DNA of 64,000 nucleotides from Mycocentrospora acerina (taxonomy: Eukaryota > Ascomycota > Dothideomycetes > Pleosporales). Of this stretch, positions 1 through 9,732 are shown piece after piece. How positions within the stretch are numbered: position 1 is the stretch's first letter; each line of letters opens with the position of its first letter. Location: contig JAKUHH010000150.1 in NCBI GenBank assembly GCA_022701365.1, forward strand, positions 992,001 through 1,056,000. Direction: 5' to 3'. The notes beneath the pieces are model-generated. The model searched no databases, had not been told where the DNA came from, and worked only from the letters and a program-made list of their open reading frames with translations. The position numbers and the translations under genes are program-made.

Positions 1-1593
1 CCTGTCGAGACCGTTCTAACACAGTTGGAGGAGAAGAAGAGGGCGTTGATCCTGCATTCTCTCGTCCTTATCCTTCTAAGCTTGGAGACCTACTCAGCAC
101 ATTCACGTGTCCTGATCCTCCACCTGACCAGCTCCCTCAATCTCAGTCTCTCTATCCTGAAGAAGGACGAGGAGACTGTTGCTCAAGGCCTCTTAGAAGC
201 AGCCTCCCAGCAGCTCAACGCCGACGCAGAGACAAAAAAAGCAGCCGAGTCGTCTCAAACAGCAAGAAAATGGAAGGTCGGCCTCGCGTCCGTAGCAGGT
301 GCAGCCCTCATCGGTGTCACCGGTGGTCTTGCTGCACCACTTCTCGCAGCCGGCGTTGGTACTGTGATGGGTGGCCTAGGCCTGGGAGCAACAGCTGCAG
401 CAGGCTACCTCGGGACATTGGCTGGATCTACTGTCCTAGTTGGGGGGTTGTTTGGTGCATACGGAGCGAAGATGACCGGAAAAGCAATGGATAACTATGC
501 ACGTCAAGTCGAAGACTTTGCCTTTCTTCCCATTCACCGCTCGCAGGACCCTGCGAAGCAAGATCATGGCTCACGTCGTCTCCGCGTTGCTATCGCTGCA
601 TCAGGTTGGCTGCGCGAACCTGCTGAAGTCGTCGCGCCGTGGCGATATATAGGTACCGGCACAGAAGGCTTTGCCCTAAGGTGGGAACTCGACGCGCTTC
701 TCAATCTTGGACATAGTCTCGAGACATTCGTCATGAGCAAAGCGTGGGGATACGCAAAAGCCAAAATCATCGAGCGAACTGTCTTCGCCGCACTAATGGC
801 GGGTTTATGGCCCCTCGGCCTACTAAAGATGGCTTCTCTGCTTGACAACCCATTTTCAGTGGCAAAGTATCGTGCTGAAAAAGCAGGCGAAGTCCTCGCC
901 GATGCACTGATTAACAGAGTGCAGGGTGAACGACCAGTCACACTCGTAGGCTACTCCCTGGGCGCTCGACTAATATTCACTTGTCTTCAGAAGCTTGCTG
1001 AGCGAAAAGCCTTTGGTTTAGTAGAGAATGTCGTCCTCCTAGGCGCACCATGTCCTTCCGACGCCGCGGACTGGCGATCTATTCGTGCTGTAGTGAGTGG
1101 CCGCGTTGTCAACGTCTTCTCCAAGCAAGACTACATCCTTGGCTTCCTTTACCGCACCTCCTCTGTGCAACTCGGCATCGCGGGTCTGCAGCCTGTCATA
1201 GGCGTGCATGGCGTGCAAAACGTCGACGTGAGTGAACTGGTCGACGGACATTTGCAGTACAGATTCATCACTGGGTCTATTCTGCGGAAGATTGGCTTCG
1301 AGGACGTCGATGTGCAGGAAGTCGAGCGCGCAGAGTATGAGATGAAAGTGCAAAAGGAAAAGGAGGAGAAGGAAAAGAAGCAAAGAGAGGGAGGGAGTGG
1401 GACGGGAGAACCAGATCTAGAGGAAGAGAAGAAGCGGTTGGAGACGGAGGTGAAGAAGAAGAATGAGCAGAGTTATCTGCAGATGGTGCAGGAGAAGACG
1501 AGAAATTTGGATATTGGTGGGTTTTTAGGCGGGAAGGGAGGTAGTGCTGAGCCTGAGAAGGGGGAATCAAAGAAAGACCAGATGAAAGGGTAG
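1..1593 (+). CDS. DUF726 / TMCO4-like alpha/beta-hydrolase-fold membrane protein (5' partial)
   Basis: The reading frame is open from base 1 with no upstream stop, so the N-terminus lies outside the window; about 530 residues are visible. A Gly/Ala-rich hydrophobic hairpin (bases about 290-470) is followed by a hydrolase-like core. That core contains a nucleophile-elbow sequence LVGYSLGARLI (GxSxG type, about base 945) and a VVLLGAPCPSDAADWR segment typical of the DUF726 family (human TMCO4, yeast YFL034W type). The C-terminal 100 residues are charged, Lys/Glu-rich and probably coiled or disordered. DUF726 proteins are membrane associated, and their reaction is not established. The stop is TAG at 1591-1593. 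The first ATG-like codon in this frame is only a TTG at 25, so no start should be assigned here. The family call is from memory of the motif, not from a search. Confidence 0.8.
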   Translation, partial: PVETVLTQLEEKKRALILHSLVLILLSLETYSAHSRVLILHLTSSLNLSLSILKKDEETVAQGLLEAASQQLNADAETKKAAESSQTARKWKVGLASVAGAALIGVTGGLAAPLLAAGVGTVMGGLGLGATAAAGYLGTLAGSTVLVGGLFGAYGAKMTGKAMDNYARQVEDFAFLPIHRSQDPAKQDHGSRRLRVAIAASGWLREPAEVVAPWRYIGTGTEGFALRWELDALLNLGHSLETFVMSKAWGYAKAKIIERTVFAALMAGLWPLGLLKMASLLDNPFSVAKYRAEKAGEVLADALINRVQGERPVTLVGYSLGARLIFTCLQKLAERKAFGLVENVVLLGAPCPSDAADWRSIRAVVSGRVVNVFSKQDYILGFLYRTSSVQLGIAGLQPVIGVHGVQNVDVSELVDGHLQYRFITGSILRKIGFEDVDVQEVERAEYEMKVQKEKEEKEKKQREGGSGTGEPDLEEEKKRLETEVKKKNEQSYLQMVQEKTRNLDIGGFLGGKGGSAEPEKGESKKDQMKG

Positions 1594-1788
1594 TTTGCTC
1601 AATCGCTGGGGTTGGGGTTTGACAATAGTATTTGAGCAGTCAGGTACATTACATGCCATGCATGAGTAGCGAAACTACACTTCCAAAAAAAAAGTCTAAT
1701 GATCGCATTTCATGTTCACTTACCAAAGATTTGATTCCGATTCACATATAGCTAGAGCTGTCCAGAGCATCATACGCCAGATTAACAT

Positions 1789-3076
1789 CTAGGAAAAGTC
1801 CTCGCCCGTCTCCTCGATAGTGCTCTTAATCCTCAAAAGCAGCGTCGTCTTCCACTTGTCCAACTTGCTCAACTGATCATACTGGAACAGCTATCGCATA
1901 CGTCAGTACACTCATTTTCCAAACCTCCTCGTGGGCAAAACATACCTTATCAGCAAACACCTCCTGATCGCCATCCTGCACCGCCTGTGCCAAATCCGCC
2001 AACAGTTGATGCTCTCTCTGCTGCACGAAGCTGGGATCTAGCTCCCTATACCTGTCTAGTGCGGTGTTGACACCAACCTGGTCGCCTGTGCAGAGCTGGC
2101 AGATACCGGCTTTAAGGAGGTACTCTTTAACGGACCAGCGCATGAGGTTGTTAGAGATGGATGTCTTGGCGACTTTCTCGTACAGCTCAATAGCTTTGTA
2201 GTAGTCTTTTCCATCTAGTGCAACGAGGTCGGCGGTCTTGAGCCAAAGTTTGTTGGCGAGGGCCTGGGTTGGGGGGTTAGTGGGTTCCAAAAAAGGGGGT
2301 GAGGAGGGTTTGGTTACTTCAGCGTTGTCCTACGTGAATGTTAGCGGATGTGTTCAAACTATAGTAGATTATTTGGTATGTGTAGATGTTGGGGACTTAC
2401 ACTTTCATACCAGCCAGCTGCTTCTTCATACGCTGCTGCTGCGCGGGTGTTGTCACCCAGTTCGATTTCGTACAACTCGGCGAGGTTCTGTTTATGAGTG
2501 GCTGCGCGGCGGAAGTTGCCTTTGCTGCAGTAGTGTGCGATGGCCTTGTCTAGACATCTTGCTGCTGCTTCTGGGTCGTCTTTTCTGTAGGCCTCTGATA
2601 TTGAATCAGAAAAATAGTCATCCTGTTAGAGTGATGGGTCATACTGAAGGCTTCTGTGAGTGTGTTTGCCTCGTCATCTGGCTCGTTCAGTTGTTGGCGT
2701 TGAACTGATGCTGCTTTTTCAAAGGCCTCGCCAGCCTCTTTGCCTATGGGAGGTCAGAGGTCCATACGCAAAAGCAAATATTCTGAGCCGGCTAGGTCCA
2801 TACCCATCTTCTGCATCCGGAAGGCGTTTGCAGCGGCAATAAACTGGTCTGCTGCAGCCTCATCTGTCACGTGCGTTAGTCAATATGAACTCCTCATTTC
2901 CCTCCATCTCTTCGTACACTTGTCTTGCCGCCCACCAAAGAAGCTGAATCCACCCGACGCCTTCTGCAGTGATGTCTCTGCCTGTTGTAACACCTCGATA
3001 TCAGTTGTTTGCGCTGTGGCTGAGTTTCACGGGTGAGCCCCACCTGACGCAGCAGTGCTCGCGGATCACCAGCCAT
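1789..3076 (-). CDS. SEC17: Alpha-SNAP, vesicular-fusion protein Sec17
   Basis: Eight exons on the minus strand: 3076-3044, 2981-2918, 2863-2804, 2743-2645, 2594-2401, 2329-2318, 2263-1946, 1890-1789. They sum to 882 nt (293 aa, against about 292 in yeast). All seven introns are 50-71 nt and GT-AG. The N-terminus MAGDPRALLRQ, the GGFSFFGGR loop, the AAANAFRMQKMGKEAGEAF TPR-like repeat and the C-terminal LLLRIKSTIEE segment are hallmarks of alpha-SNAP. It binds SNARE bundles and recruits and activates the AAA ATPase Sec18/NSF to disassemble them at ER, Golgi, endosome and vacuole membranes. Exon 6 is only 12 nt (DNAE). The stop is TAG at 1789-1791. The gene faces away from the amidotransferase subunit upstream. 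Confidence 0.93.
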
Positions 3077-3420
3077 GTTTGTTGAATTTCGGATACCTGG
3101 TTGTAGGAAGTTGAGAGAATGTATCTAGAAGAAGAGAGACTCTGACACGACGTGGTTACCTTGGTGTTTTGGTCGAGACAGGTGGCTGCGTTTCAACGGC
3201 GATGACGACCAGCACGGCCCGTGCGGCGGAGCTGACGCTCGGCTCGATTTCGCTAGCGTATGGAGATCGACTGAAGCTCGACGACATGGCATTTGTGGGA
3301 GCATCGAATTAACTTTACCTTTCTCTGTGTCTACTTGAATAACCTTTTGGTCGAACTAAAAGGTTGTTAAAGATACACATACAGTGTAAAAGAGCTACAT
3401 CCTCTGCCCAACTCTCCGTC
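3077..3420. promoter_or_regulatory. Divergent intergenic region, SEC17 / Gta3-like gene
   Basis: This 344-bp spacer lies between two oppositely directed start codons, so it must hold both promoters. I see no clear TATA box or named operator. A small block at 3320-3345 is pyrimidine-rich. The promoter role rests on position only. Confidence 0.4.
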
Positions 3421-4038
3421 ATGGCATCGCGTCTCTGTACCAGGGCTGTCCTTCGACTGCCACGACGCTCACGCGCACATATCAGCACTCAGATGCCAAC
3501 GCACTCAGGCCCGAAGCCTCAGAACCCAGTCACACATGCTAAGGCAAGCACTGGGATCCACCCTGACGAGCTCGAACAGCTTCTCGCACAACCGACCTGG
3601 TCTGTCGAGTCGCTTCTCCCGCCAAAGATGCGTGCGCCAGATGCCCCGCAGATTTCTTCGAAGCAACTCCACCACCTACTACGACTGTCGGCTCTCCCAC
3701 CACCCGAGACGCCCGAGCAAGAGCAGAAGATGTTGGACACGTTAGCAGCACAGTTACATTTTGTAGGACAAATCCAAAAGGTGGACACGACAGGCGTGAA
3801 GCCGTTGGTGGTGATAAGAGATGAGACCAGAGCGGCAGAGGCAGAGCATACAATCACACTAGATACGCTCAAGGAAGCGCTGGCGAAGGAGAAGATTGTG
3901 GGCGAACATCATAAGCGCATACAGAGGGACCCCACGCCTGTAGATGCCAGGGATGTTGAAGACTGGGAAGTGCTGGGTTCTGCAGAGAAGAAGGCCGGGA
4001 AGTACTTTGTTGTCGAAAGCGAGAGACCCCAAGAGTAG
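3421..4038 (+). CDS. gta3: Mitochondrial Glu-tRNA(Gln) amidotransferase subunit C-like (Gta3 family)
   Basis: A single exon of 205 aa. The ATG at 3421 was chosen because the frame further upstream opens only at a TTG (3364). From 3421 the protein begins MASRLCTRAVLRLPRRSRAH, a typical mitochondrial presequence (Arg/Ser/Leu, no acids). The core has LHHLLRLSALPPP, then a helix QEQKMLDTLAAQLHFVGQI and then VDTTGVKPLVVIRDE. This is the helix-turn plan of bacterial GatC and the fungal Gta3/GatF-type small subunit. In mitochondria this subunit stabilises the GatA/GatB complex, which converts mischarged Glu-tRNA(Gln) to Gln-tRNA(Gln). The C-terminus ends GKYFVVESERPQE. The family assignment is by motif recall. 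It is divergent from SEC17. Confidence 0.75.
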   Translation: MASRLCTRAVLRLPRRSRAHISTQMPTHSGPKPQNPVTHAKASTGIHPDELEQLLAQPTWSVESLLPPKMRAPDAPQISSKQLHHLLRLSALPPPETPEQEQKMLDTLAAQLHFVGQIQKVDTTGVKPLVVIRDETRAAEAEHTITLDTLKEALAKEKIVGEHHKRIQRDPTPVDARDVEDWEVLGSAEKKAGKYFVVESERPQE

Positions 4039-4317
4039 GACTTGGTTACGAACCGCTTCACAGGAGAGAAATGCATAGTCATTCACTCCATCGTACGTGA
4101 AAAAAAACGACCTTGCAAAATTTCTTGCATGAATGAAAGGTACACGAATTCGCGATAAGACTAAGGAAAAATACCCCGCCATACTTGGAGGCCATCAACT
4201 ATCTATATATCATGAAGTAATCTGACATGCGCCACCCTGGAAAAACTCAAATCTGGATTAATCGTTAGCCGGAATGACGAAAGCATTCTCTTGGGCACTC
4301 CAACGCACTATCATAAA

Positions 4318-4524
4318 CTACATGTGGTGGCATTCTCTAGATTTGTTTCCATAAACATCAATGTCGCAACCGCAGAAAGGGGCGTCATCAAGGTCGGACA
4401 GCTCTGGCGACGGCAACCGAGTAATTCTTGGAGCCGGTGGTGGGTTAGTCCGCACGTTATCAGAAGGCGCTGGCTGCTTTGATGGTCGCTTAGTTGCCGA
4501 CGAAGGTAGTGATGCCGACGGCAT
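4318..4524 (-). CDS. Small hypothetical protein (68 aa)
   Basis: A short ORF with a good start context (caacATGcc). The protein is rich in Pro/Ser and basic residues at its N-terminus, then has an acidic stretch LPSPELSDLDDAP followed by FCGCDIDVYGN. The segregated composition and the compact CGC motif look more like a coding sequence than a random frame, but I do not recognise a family. It lacks a signal peptide and membrane segments. It may also be the first exon of a longer gene, because the C-terminus ends abruptly at ECHHM. It is unsupported by any domain, so treat it as a candidate. Confidence 0.35.
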   Translation of the reverse strand: MPSASLPSSATKRPSKQPAPSDNVRTNPPPAPRITRLPSPELSDLDDAPFCGCDIDVYGNKSRECHHM

Positions 4525-7208
4525 GTTGAAAAGTTATGAATGGATTTGGCGGCTTCGAAAGTCTTGACTCCTTGGGCCTGCTCTAGGATGGTGTCTCAAT
4601 GATTTTTCCGCGTCCGGATAGTATGCCGCGCAAGGGAAGTCAACGGTAGCTGTCGCCGACGAGATCACTATTCAGGTGATAGCGAACGATAGGCCACGGC
4701 AGACGCTGGGCAATCTCATTGGACAGTGAAAGGTACAGTGAATGGTACACAATAAGCTATGTGTACCGAGTAATGTTTATCGGATGGTGGTTGTTGGGCG
4801 ACGGATTTGCGGACGACTGGCGAGGAAAAGAAGGGAAGGTGGAAAGAAGTGGGCGGGACGCAGTTTATACATGCATGGCCAGCGCGCTAAGCCGACTCCG
4901 ACCTTTATCCTCCGCTCCTATTCTACCTACTCAACCCCTCCGCAATCCAATGCATGAACGCTATCTGGACCTGTCACTCAAATTCGAGTTATTGAAGTGG
5001 ATATTAATTCGACCAGCTTGCTCAATCACATGCAACGCTATCTTGCTCCTTAGGAAGTGTCTTCCTCCAGTGCAGGCGGCCTCCGAAGCAATTCGCTGCA
5101 TATCAAACTATTTAGTACGGGAAATAAATGAAATCCTCAAAAATAGGTTGTCAGGATAGAAATAGCAGATGCATCATGTTTAATTCATCTTCTGACTTCA
5201 ATCTCGTCGTCACTGTCAAGATATCTACTTCCAGCCCCCACACATTTAAACCCCAGTTTACAGTTGTCATAATTTCGCCAGCACCAATTTATGAGATGAA
5301 ACCATAAGCGGCAGAAGGTTTTACGTTTACTCGGCAAGCTGTGGTGAATGCATTTTTTTGTCTTTAAGGATGCATGATGCTCGCCAAGAACTGTCAGCAC
5401 CACAATGATCGTCAAGTCCAGAGCCTCGCTCACGTGGCTGAACCAGTCAAATCCATCAACAACATGATGGGAACAAAAGCCTTTTCGTCTTCGGTTTCGA
5501 TAAAGGGATGTAATGCTGGAGATGAGTGGTTTTTAAACTCTCGGATTCAGACATCCGGCAATCGTAGAAAACAATGCTCATTCGAACAGTCGACAGGATA
5601 TGATAATGTGAATACTGAGGCTTGTGTGACACTCCGGTCATTTGAACCCCGGCTTTTGGCTTATTTGGGAAGTTTGAACAAGCGCTGCGTAGATCTCCAT
5701 AGAGTGTCAACACAGAAGAGGTTAAGAATAAGGGTACGTATTTCAACCTCTTGACTGTTGTTGTGCACGTCGCAATGATTGGCAAAGGGCATTCGAATGG
5801 CTATATTAATTTCAGTATTTATAAGAGAGGAGTGATTTCATAATTTATCCTCCTATGTTTTTTTCCTCTTCGCACTGATTTAGGCTGCATTTTCTCTACA
5901 TCACGTCACGGCTGGTCAGCCACTTCTTATGTCATGTGACTATTTCAAAGAAATCGTCAGGCAAGCTTAAAAGGCATTGTGCGTCTGCACCAATAGAAGC
6001 AGCGCATTATTGCTAAAAGGATCTGATGCAACAAGATTGTACCCTTTATTAGTATCCTTGAGCAAAATGTTCTCTTCGTCTTGTTTTTACTTCATCTCGA
6101 GATTTCCGTCTACTGTCAACTACACATGACAAAGCACTGTGACAACTGCCAATTTTTTGTCGCTGATGGAAACAACGCGTATCAAATGATATTTTCGGGA
6201 TCGTACTCAGCAAGTATTTGCTAGATACTTCACAACCGAACTCTGTAACTTGGAAAGGAATCCATGTTAGCATGACTACAGCTCCTCCATTGTCATCTAT
6301 GCTTTCTTGGTCTTTTGGGCTTACATATACTAATCTATCCAATTTTAGCATCAACTTCGCTGAAAAAGTCCAGAGGTTATCTGGAGATTTAATTCGCAAC
6401 TATTTTGTTGTGGGAAAAGTCTATTGAATTCTTTTCCTCTCTCATAATATTGCTGTAGCGCATGAGAATAATGCAGGGTTCTTCTTCCCTATCTTTCTTA
6501 CCTCTCAAGTTCGTGGTGGCTTCTTTCGAAAGGTGAGATGTAATGGAGGGGTTGAGGGGTTTTTTTCTTGGAGAGTGCATAAGCGTCACTTATCTCAGAG
6601 AAGATAGCTCGTTCAAAGCGGTTGGATTGAACGTAAACAATGCACTGCACCACCAAACGAGTAGCCTGAGGATTTTTGTATCAAAAACATACCGTGGATC
6701 GGTTTCAGGAAAAGAGAATACCGCGGCCAGGGGGACGAATTTGACCAAGTACCTAGGGACGGGGTGTAGTCAACACATGCATTTGATGACTAGTGCCTGC
6801 TATCGGCGCTAAAACAAAGTTGGAGTCTTGGATCCAGACTATCAATCACGGCAGTTACTCTGTCTATGCAGATGGATTGCAGGGCGGCGTTTGGCGCCGA
6901 AAATGGATGAGATGCGGGTGCAAGCGAGGTTCTAGAGTCGGATGATGGACAAGGCAACGGCGGACCGAACAAATGTGGGGAAGGGCTAAGATGGGTATGG
7001 AGTAGCGCCTCGTGACTTTGGAAACGAAGCCCGAGGCCTTGAGCGGAATCAACGTCGGCAATTCATCACGAGCATTCGTCTCAGCAGGGTCTCTATTAAT
7101 TGATAGGGCGCGCATCTGCAGCTCTCTTTAGACAGCCATCCTTCTTCCCAATCCACATTGAATTTCTGCGATTTATCTGTCGTTTCAAAGAAGAGGAACC
7201 AGCTGACT
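4525..7208. other. Gene-poor, AT-richer spacer with no recognisable gene
   Basis: This 2.7-kb stretch has only short, mutually overlapping frames on both strands. None has a recognisable domain, signal peptide or consistent splice joining. Base composition drops in G+C from about 5.0 to 6.8 kb. The longest frame (4719-5159, +) lacks any motif. The right-hand 400 bp (about 6.8-7.2 kb) are G+C-richer and probably hold the promoter of the acyl-CoA synthetase. Decayed or RIP-mutated DNA is possible but not shown. I see no terminal inverted repeats. Confidence 0.5.
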
Positions 7209-9342
7209 ATGGACCTTGGTTCGTGTTCCTTCTGCCGTCCCCAGATCCCGCGTCGCGTATCACCTATCTTGAACTGACCATGCACAGCACTACCAGTCGC
7301 CGCAGTTGCAGGCGCCAGCGCTGCCGCCGCCGCGTACATTGACGCGAAATTCCACATCCGCAAAGATTTAAAGGCCATCCGCAATGCGAGCGCTGAGCAG
7401 CGCCGCCTCCAAAACACTGGTGAGCTGCCCTGTCTGCACTGCGACTCCCACGACTAACAACCCGCTGCAGTCCATCCAAGCAAAGGCTCCAGCCTCTTCT
7501 ACCAGTTCGAAGCCCAGGTTCGCCGCCTGCCTGCGACCGAAGAGTGCATCTGGTCGCGTAGTGGCTCATACACGTGGGCGGAGACGTATGCGAATGTCTG
7601 CCGCTATGGGCAGTTTCTCCAGCAAAACGGCGTGATCCCCGGCAAGCTGATGGCCATGTACCAGATGAACCGTCCAGAGTTTCTGTTCACGCTTTTGGGC
7701 GCGTATGCCGTGGGGACTGCCCCGGCGTGGATCAACAACAATCTGTCCGGCGATTCGTTGGTGCACTGCCTGAAAGTCGCCGATGCCAAGCTGCTGGTGG
7801 TTGATGAGGACGAAGGATGCCGTGCCAGGATCGAGGCGGTGAGGGAAAGGCTAGAGGGCGAGCTGGGCATGACCATCGTAATCCTCGACAAGACTCTCAA
7901 GGGCGAGATCCTGCGCTCTGAGCCCAAGAGGCCGGAGGACCACGTCAGACAAGGCACAACGCCTGGTGACCCTGCATTCTTGTTCTACACCAGGTTGGTC
8001 GCACCTTCCTTCTTCGTACCACGTCAATTATGCTAACACGAACAGCGGCACTACTGGCCACCCTAAGGCGTGCAAATTCCCTCTCGCAGCCACAGCCGCA
8101 CTCACTTCGCGAGTGCCCAATATGGGGTTGAAACCAGGACCTAACGGCGACCGCTGGTATGTCTGCATGCCCCTCTACCACGGTACGGGAGGCACGACTG
8201 CCCTGACCTGCCTGATCTCTGGTGTAACAACTTGCATTGGTCACAAATTCTCCACTTCGCGCTTTTGGGATGAAGTCCGAGATTCGAATTCTACTGCTAT
8301 TGTATACGTGGGTGAAACAGCCCGATATCTCCTCAACGCTCCTCCAAGCCCACTGGACCGAAAGCACAAAGTCAGAGCCATGTTTGGAAATGGCATGCGT
8401 CCAGATGTGTGGCAGCGCTTTGTTGATCGTTTTGGAATCGAAATTGTTGGAGAGTTCTTCAACAGTACCGAGGGCGTCCTTTCCCTATTCAACGACTCCC
8501 GTGGCCCGTTCACCGCCACTTCCGTTGGTCACCAGGGTATTATCAACCGATGGCGCTACCACAACACTTACGTTCCCGTAGAGATTGACCATGTTACTGG
8601 TGATATTGTGCGAGATCCCAAAACCGGCTTTGCTGTGCGAAAACCCTACGAAGAAGGTGGTGAAATTCTCGTCCACATGGCCACCGAGAAATCATTCGTA
8701 GGTTACTACAATAATCCTGAGGCTACGGAGAAGCGCTTCGAGCGAAACGTATTTGCAAAGGGGGATCTCTGGTACCGCACTGGCGATGCTCTGAGACGAG
8801 ATGCTGATGGGAGATGGTTCTTTATGGATCGACTTGGCGACACTTTCCGATGGAAGTCCGAGAATGTCAGCACAGCGGAAGTTGGCGAAGCACTTGGCAG
8901 TTTCCCTGGCGTACAGGAAGCCAACGTTTATGGTGTCGAGGTCCCTAACCATGATGGTCGAGCTGGTTGTGCAGCGCTCCATATTGATCCCGCTCACCGC
9001 GACAATTTCGACTTCAACGCTTTGCTTGCACACGCTGAGTCGAAGCTACCAAAATACGCAGTCCCGGTATTCCTAAGAGTTTTGAAATCGCGAACTCTCA
9101 TGCACACCAACAAGCAAAACAAGGTACCATTCAGGAACGATGGTATCGATTTGAGGAAGATCCAAGAACGTGCGGATAAGGAGGACGCCGAGCAGGGGCT
9201 ACCAGCAGGAGAGTACGACACATTGTACTGGCATCCAGCAGCGCTTTCTCTGCGCACAGGCTCTACTCCAAACGACAAGGGATATAAAGTGTACAGGATG
9301 GAAGACTGGGATGCTTTGCAAGCGAGCGCAACAAAGTTGTAG
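7209..9342 (+). CDS. FAT/FATP-type very-long-chain acyl-CoA synthetase / fatty acid transporter
   Basis: Four exons: 7209-7218, 7288-7419, 7471-7993, 8046-9342 (1962 nt, 653 aa). Exon 1 is only 10 nt (MDL plus one base). It restores an N-terminal membrane helix LALPVAAVAGASAAAAAYI. The AMP-binding P-loop YTSGTTGHPK (about residues 220-229) is split by intron 3. Downstream are the FATP signatures FFNSTEG, WYRTGD, FMDRLGDTFRWKSENVST and the C-terminal KQNKVPFRNDGIDL. Members activate long or very-long fatty acids to CoA thioesters through an acyl-AMP intermediate, at ER, lipid droplet, peroxisome or plasma membrane. The C-terminus lacks an obvious SKL-type signal, so location is open. It is co-directional with the dynamin-like genes downstream, with no evidence of functional linkage. 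Confidence 0.88.
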
Positions 9343-9732
9343 ATTAAGACATTTGGAGACTTTCTTGTACATAGTAAGATATAATGAGGACAATTAATGG
9401 AGTTTCAATATCGGCATTCTAGTTCTTCATCTGTCCAACAATGATCATACTTCAAAATGTGTCCATCATTTGTCTTGCAATACCATATTACGTTCAACTG
9501 AAACGCAGTGTCCACAACACTCTCCTTAGCAAACTTGGGCTTTCACACTGGACTCTAAAGATAAGCATGTGTCGAAAACGCTGGTAATCGCCGGCATTTC
9601 GCTGTGCAATACATTTGCACTCTCTTTCACTGTGCAGCCGCATGATCTATAGAGATAAAAACTTTTTCCATCACTACACAAAAGTCAGGCACCCACCCTC
9701 ACCACCACTCACTCTGACCTTTGCAACCGTTC
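9343..9732. other. Intergenic spacer upstream of dynamin-like gene A
   Basis: This 390-bp stretch holds the 3' end of the acyl-CoA synthetase gene and the promoter of the next gene. A pyrimidine-rich block (about 9685-9720, cacccaccctcaccaccact) lies just before the start codon, a common fungal promoter trait. Nothing else is visible. Confidence 0.4.

Noticed and set aside
3364..3420. N-terminal extension of the Gta3-like frame
   Set aside because: It starts at TTG. The ATG at 3421 gives a typical presequence and fits the family better.
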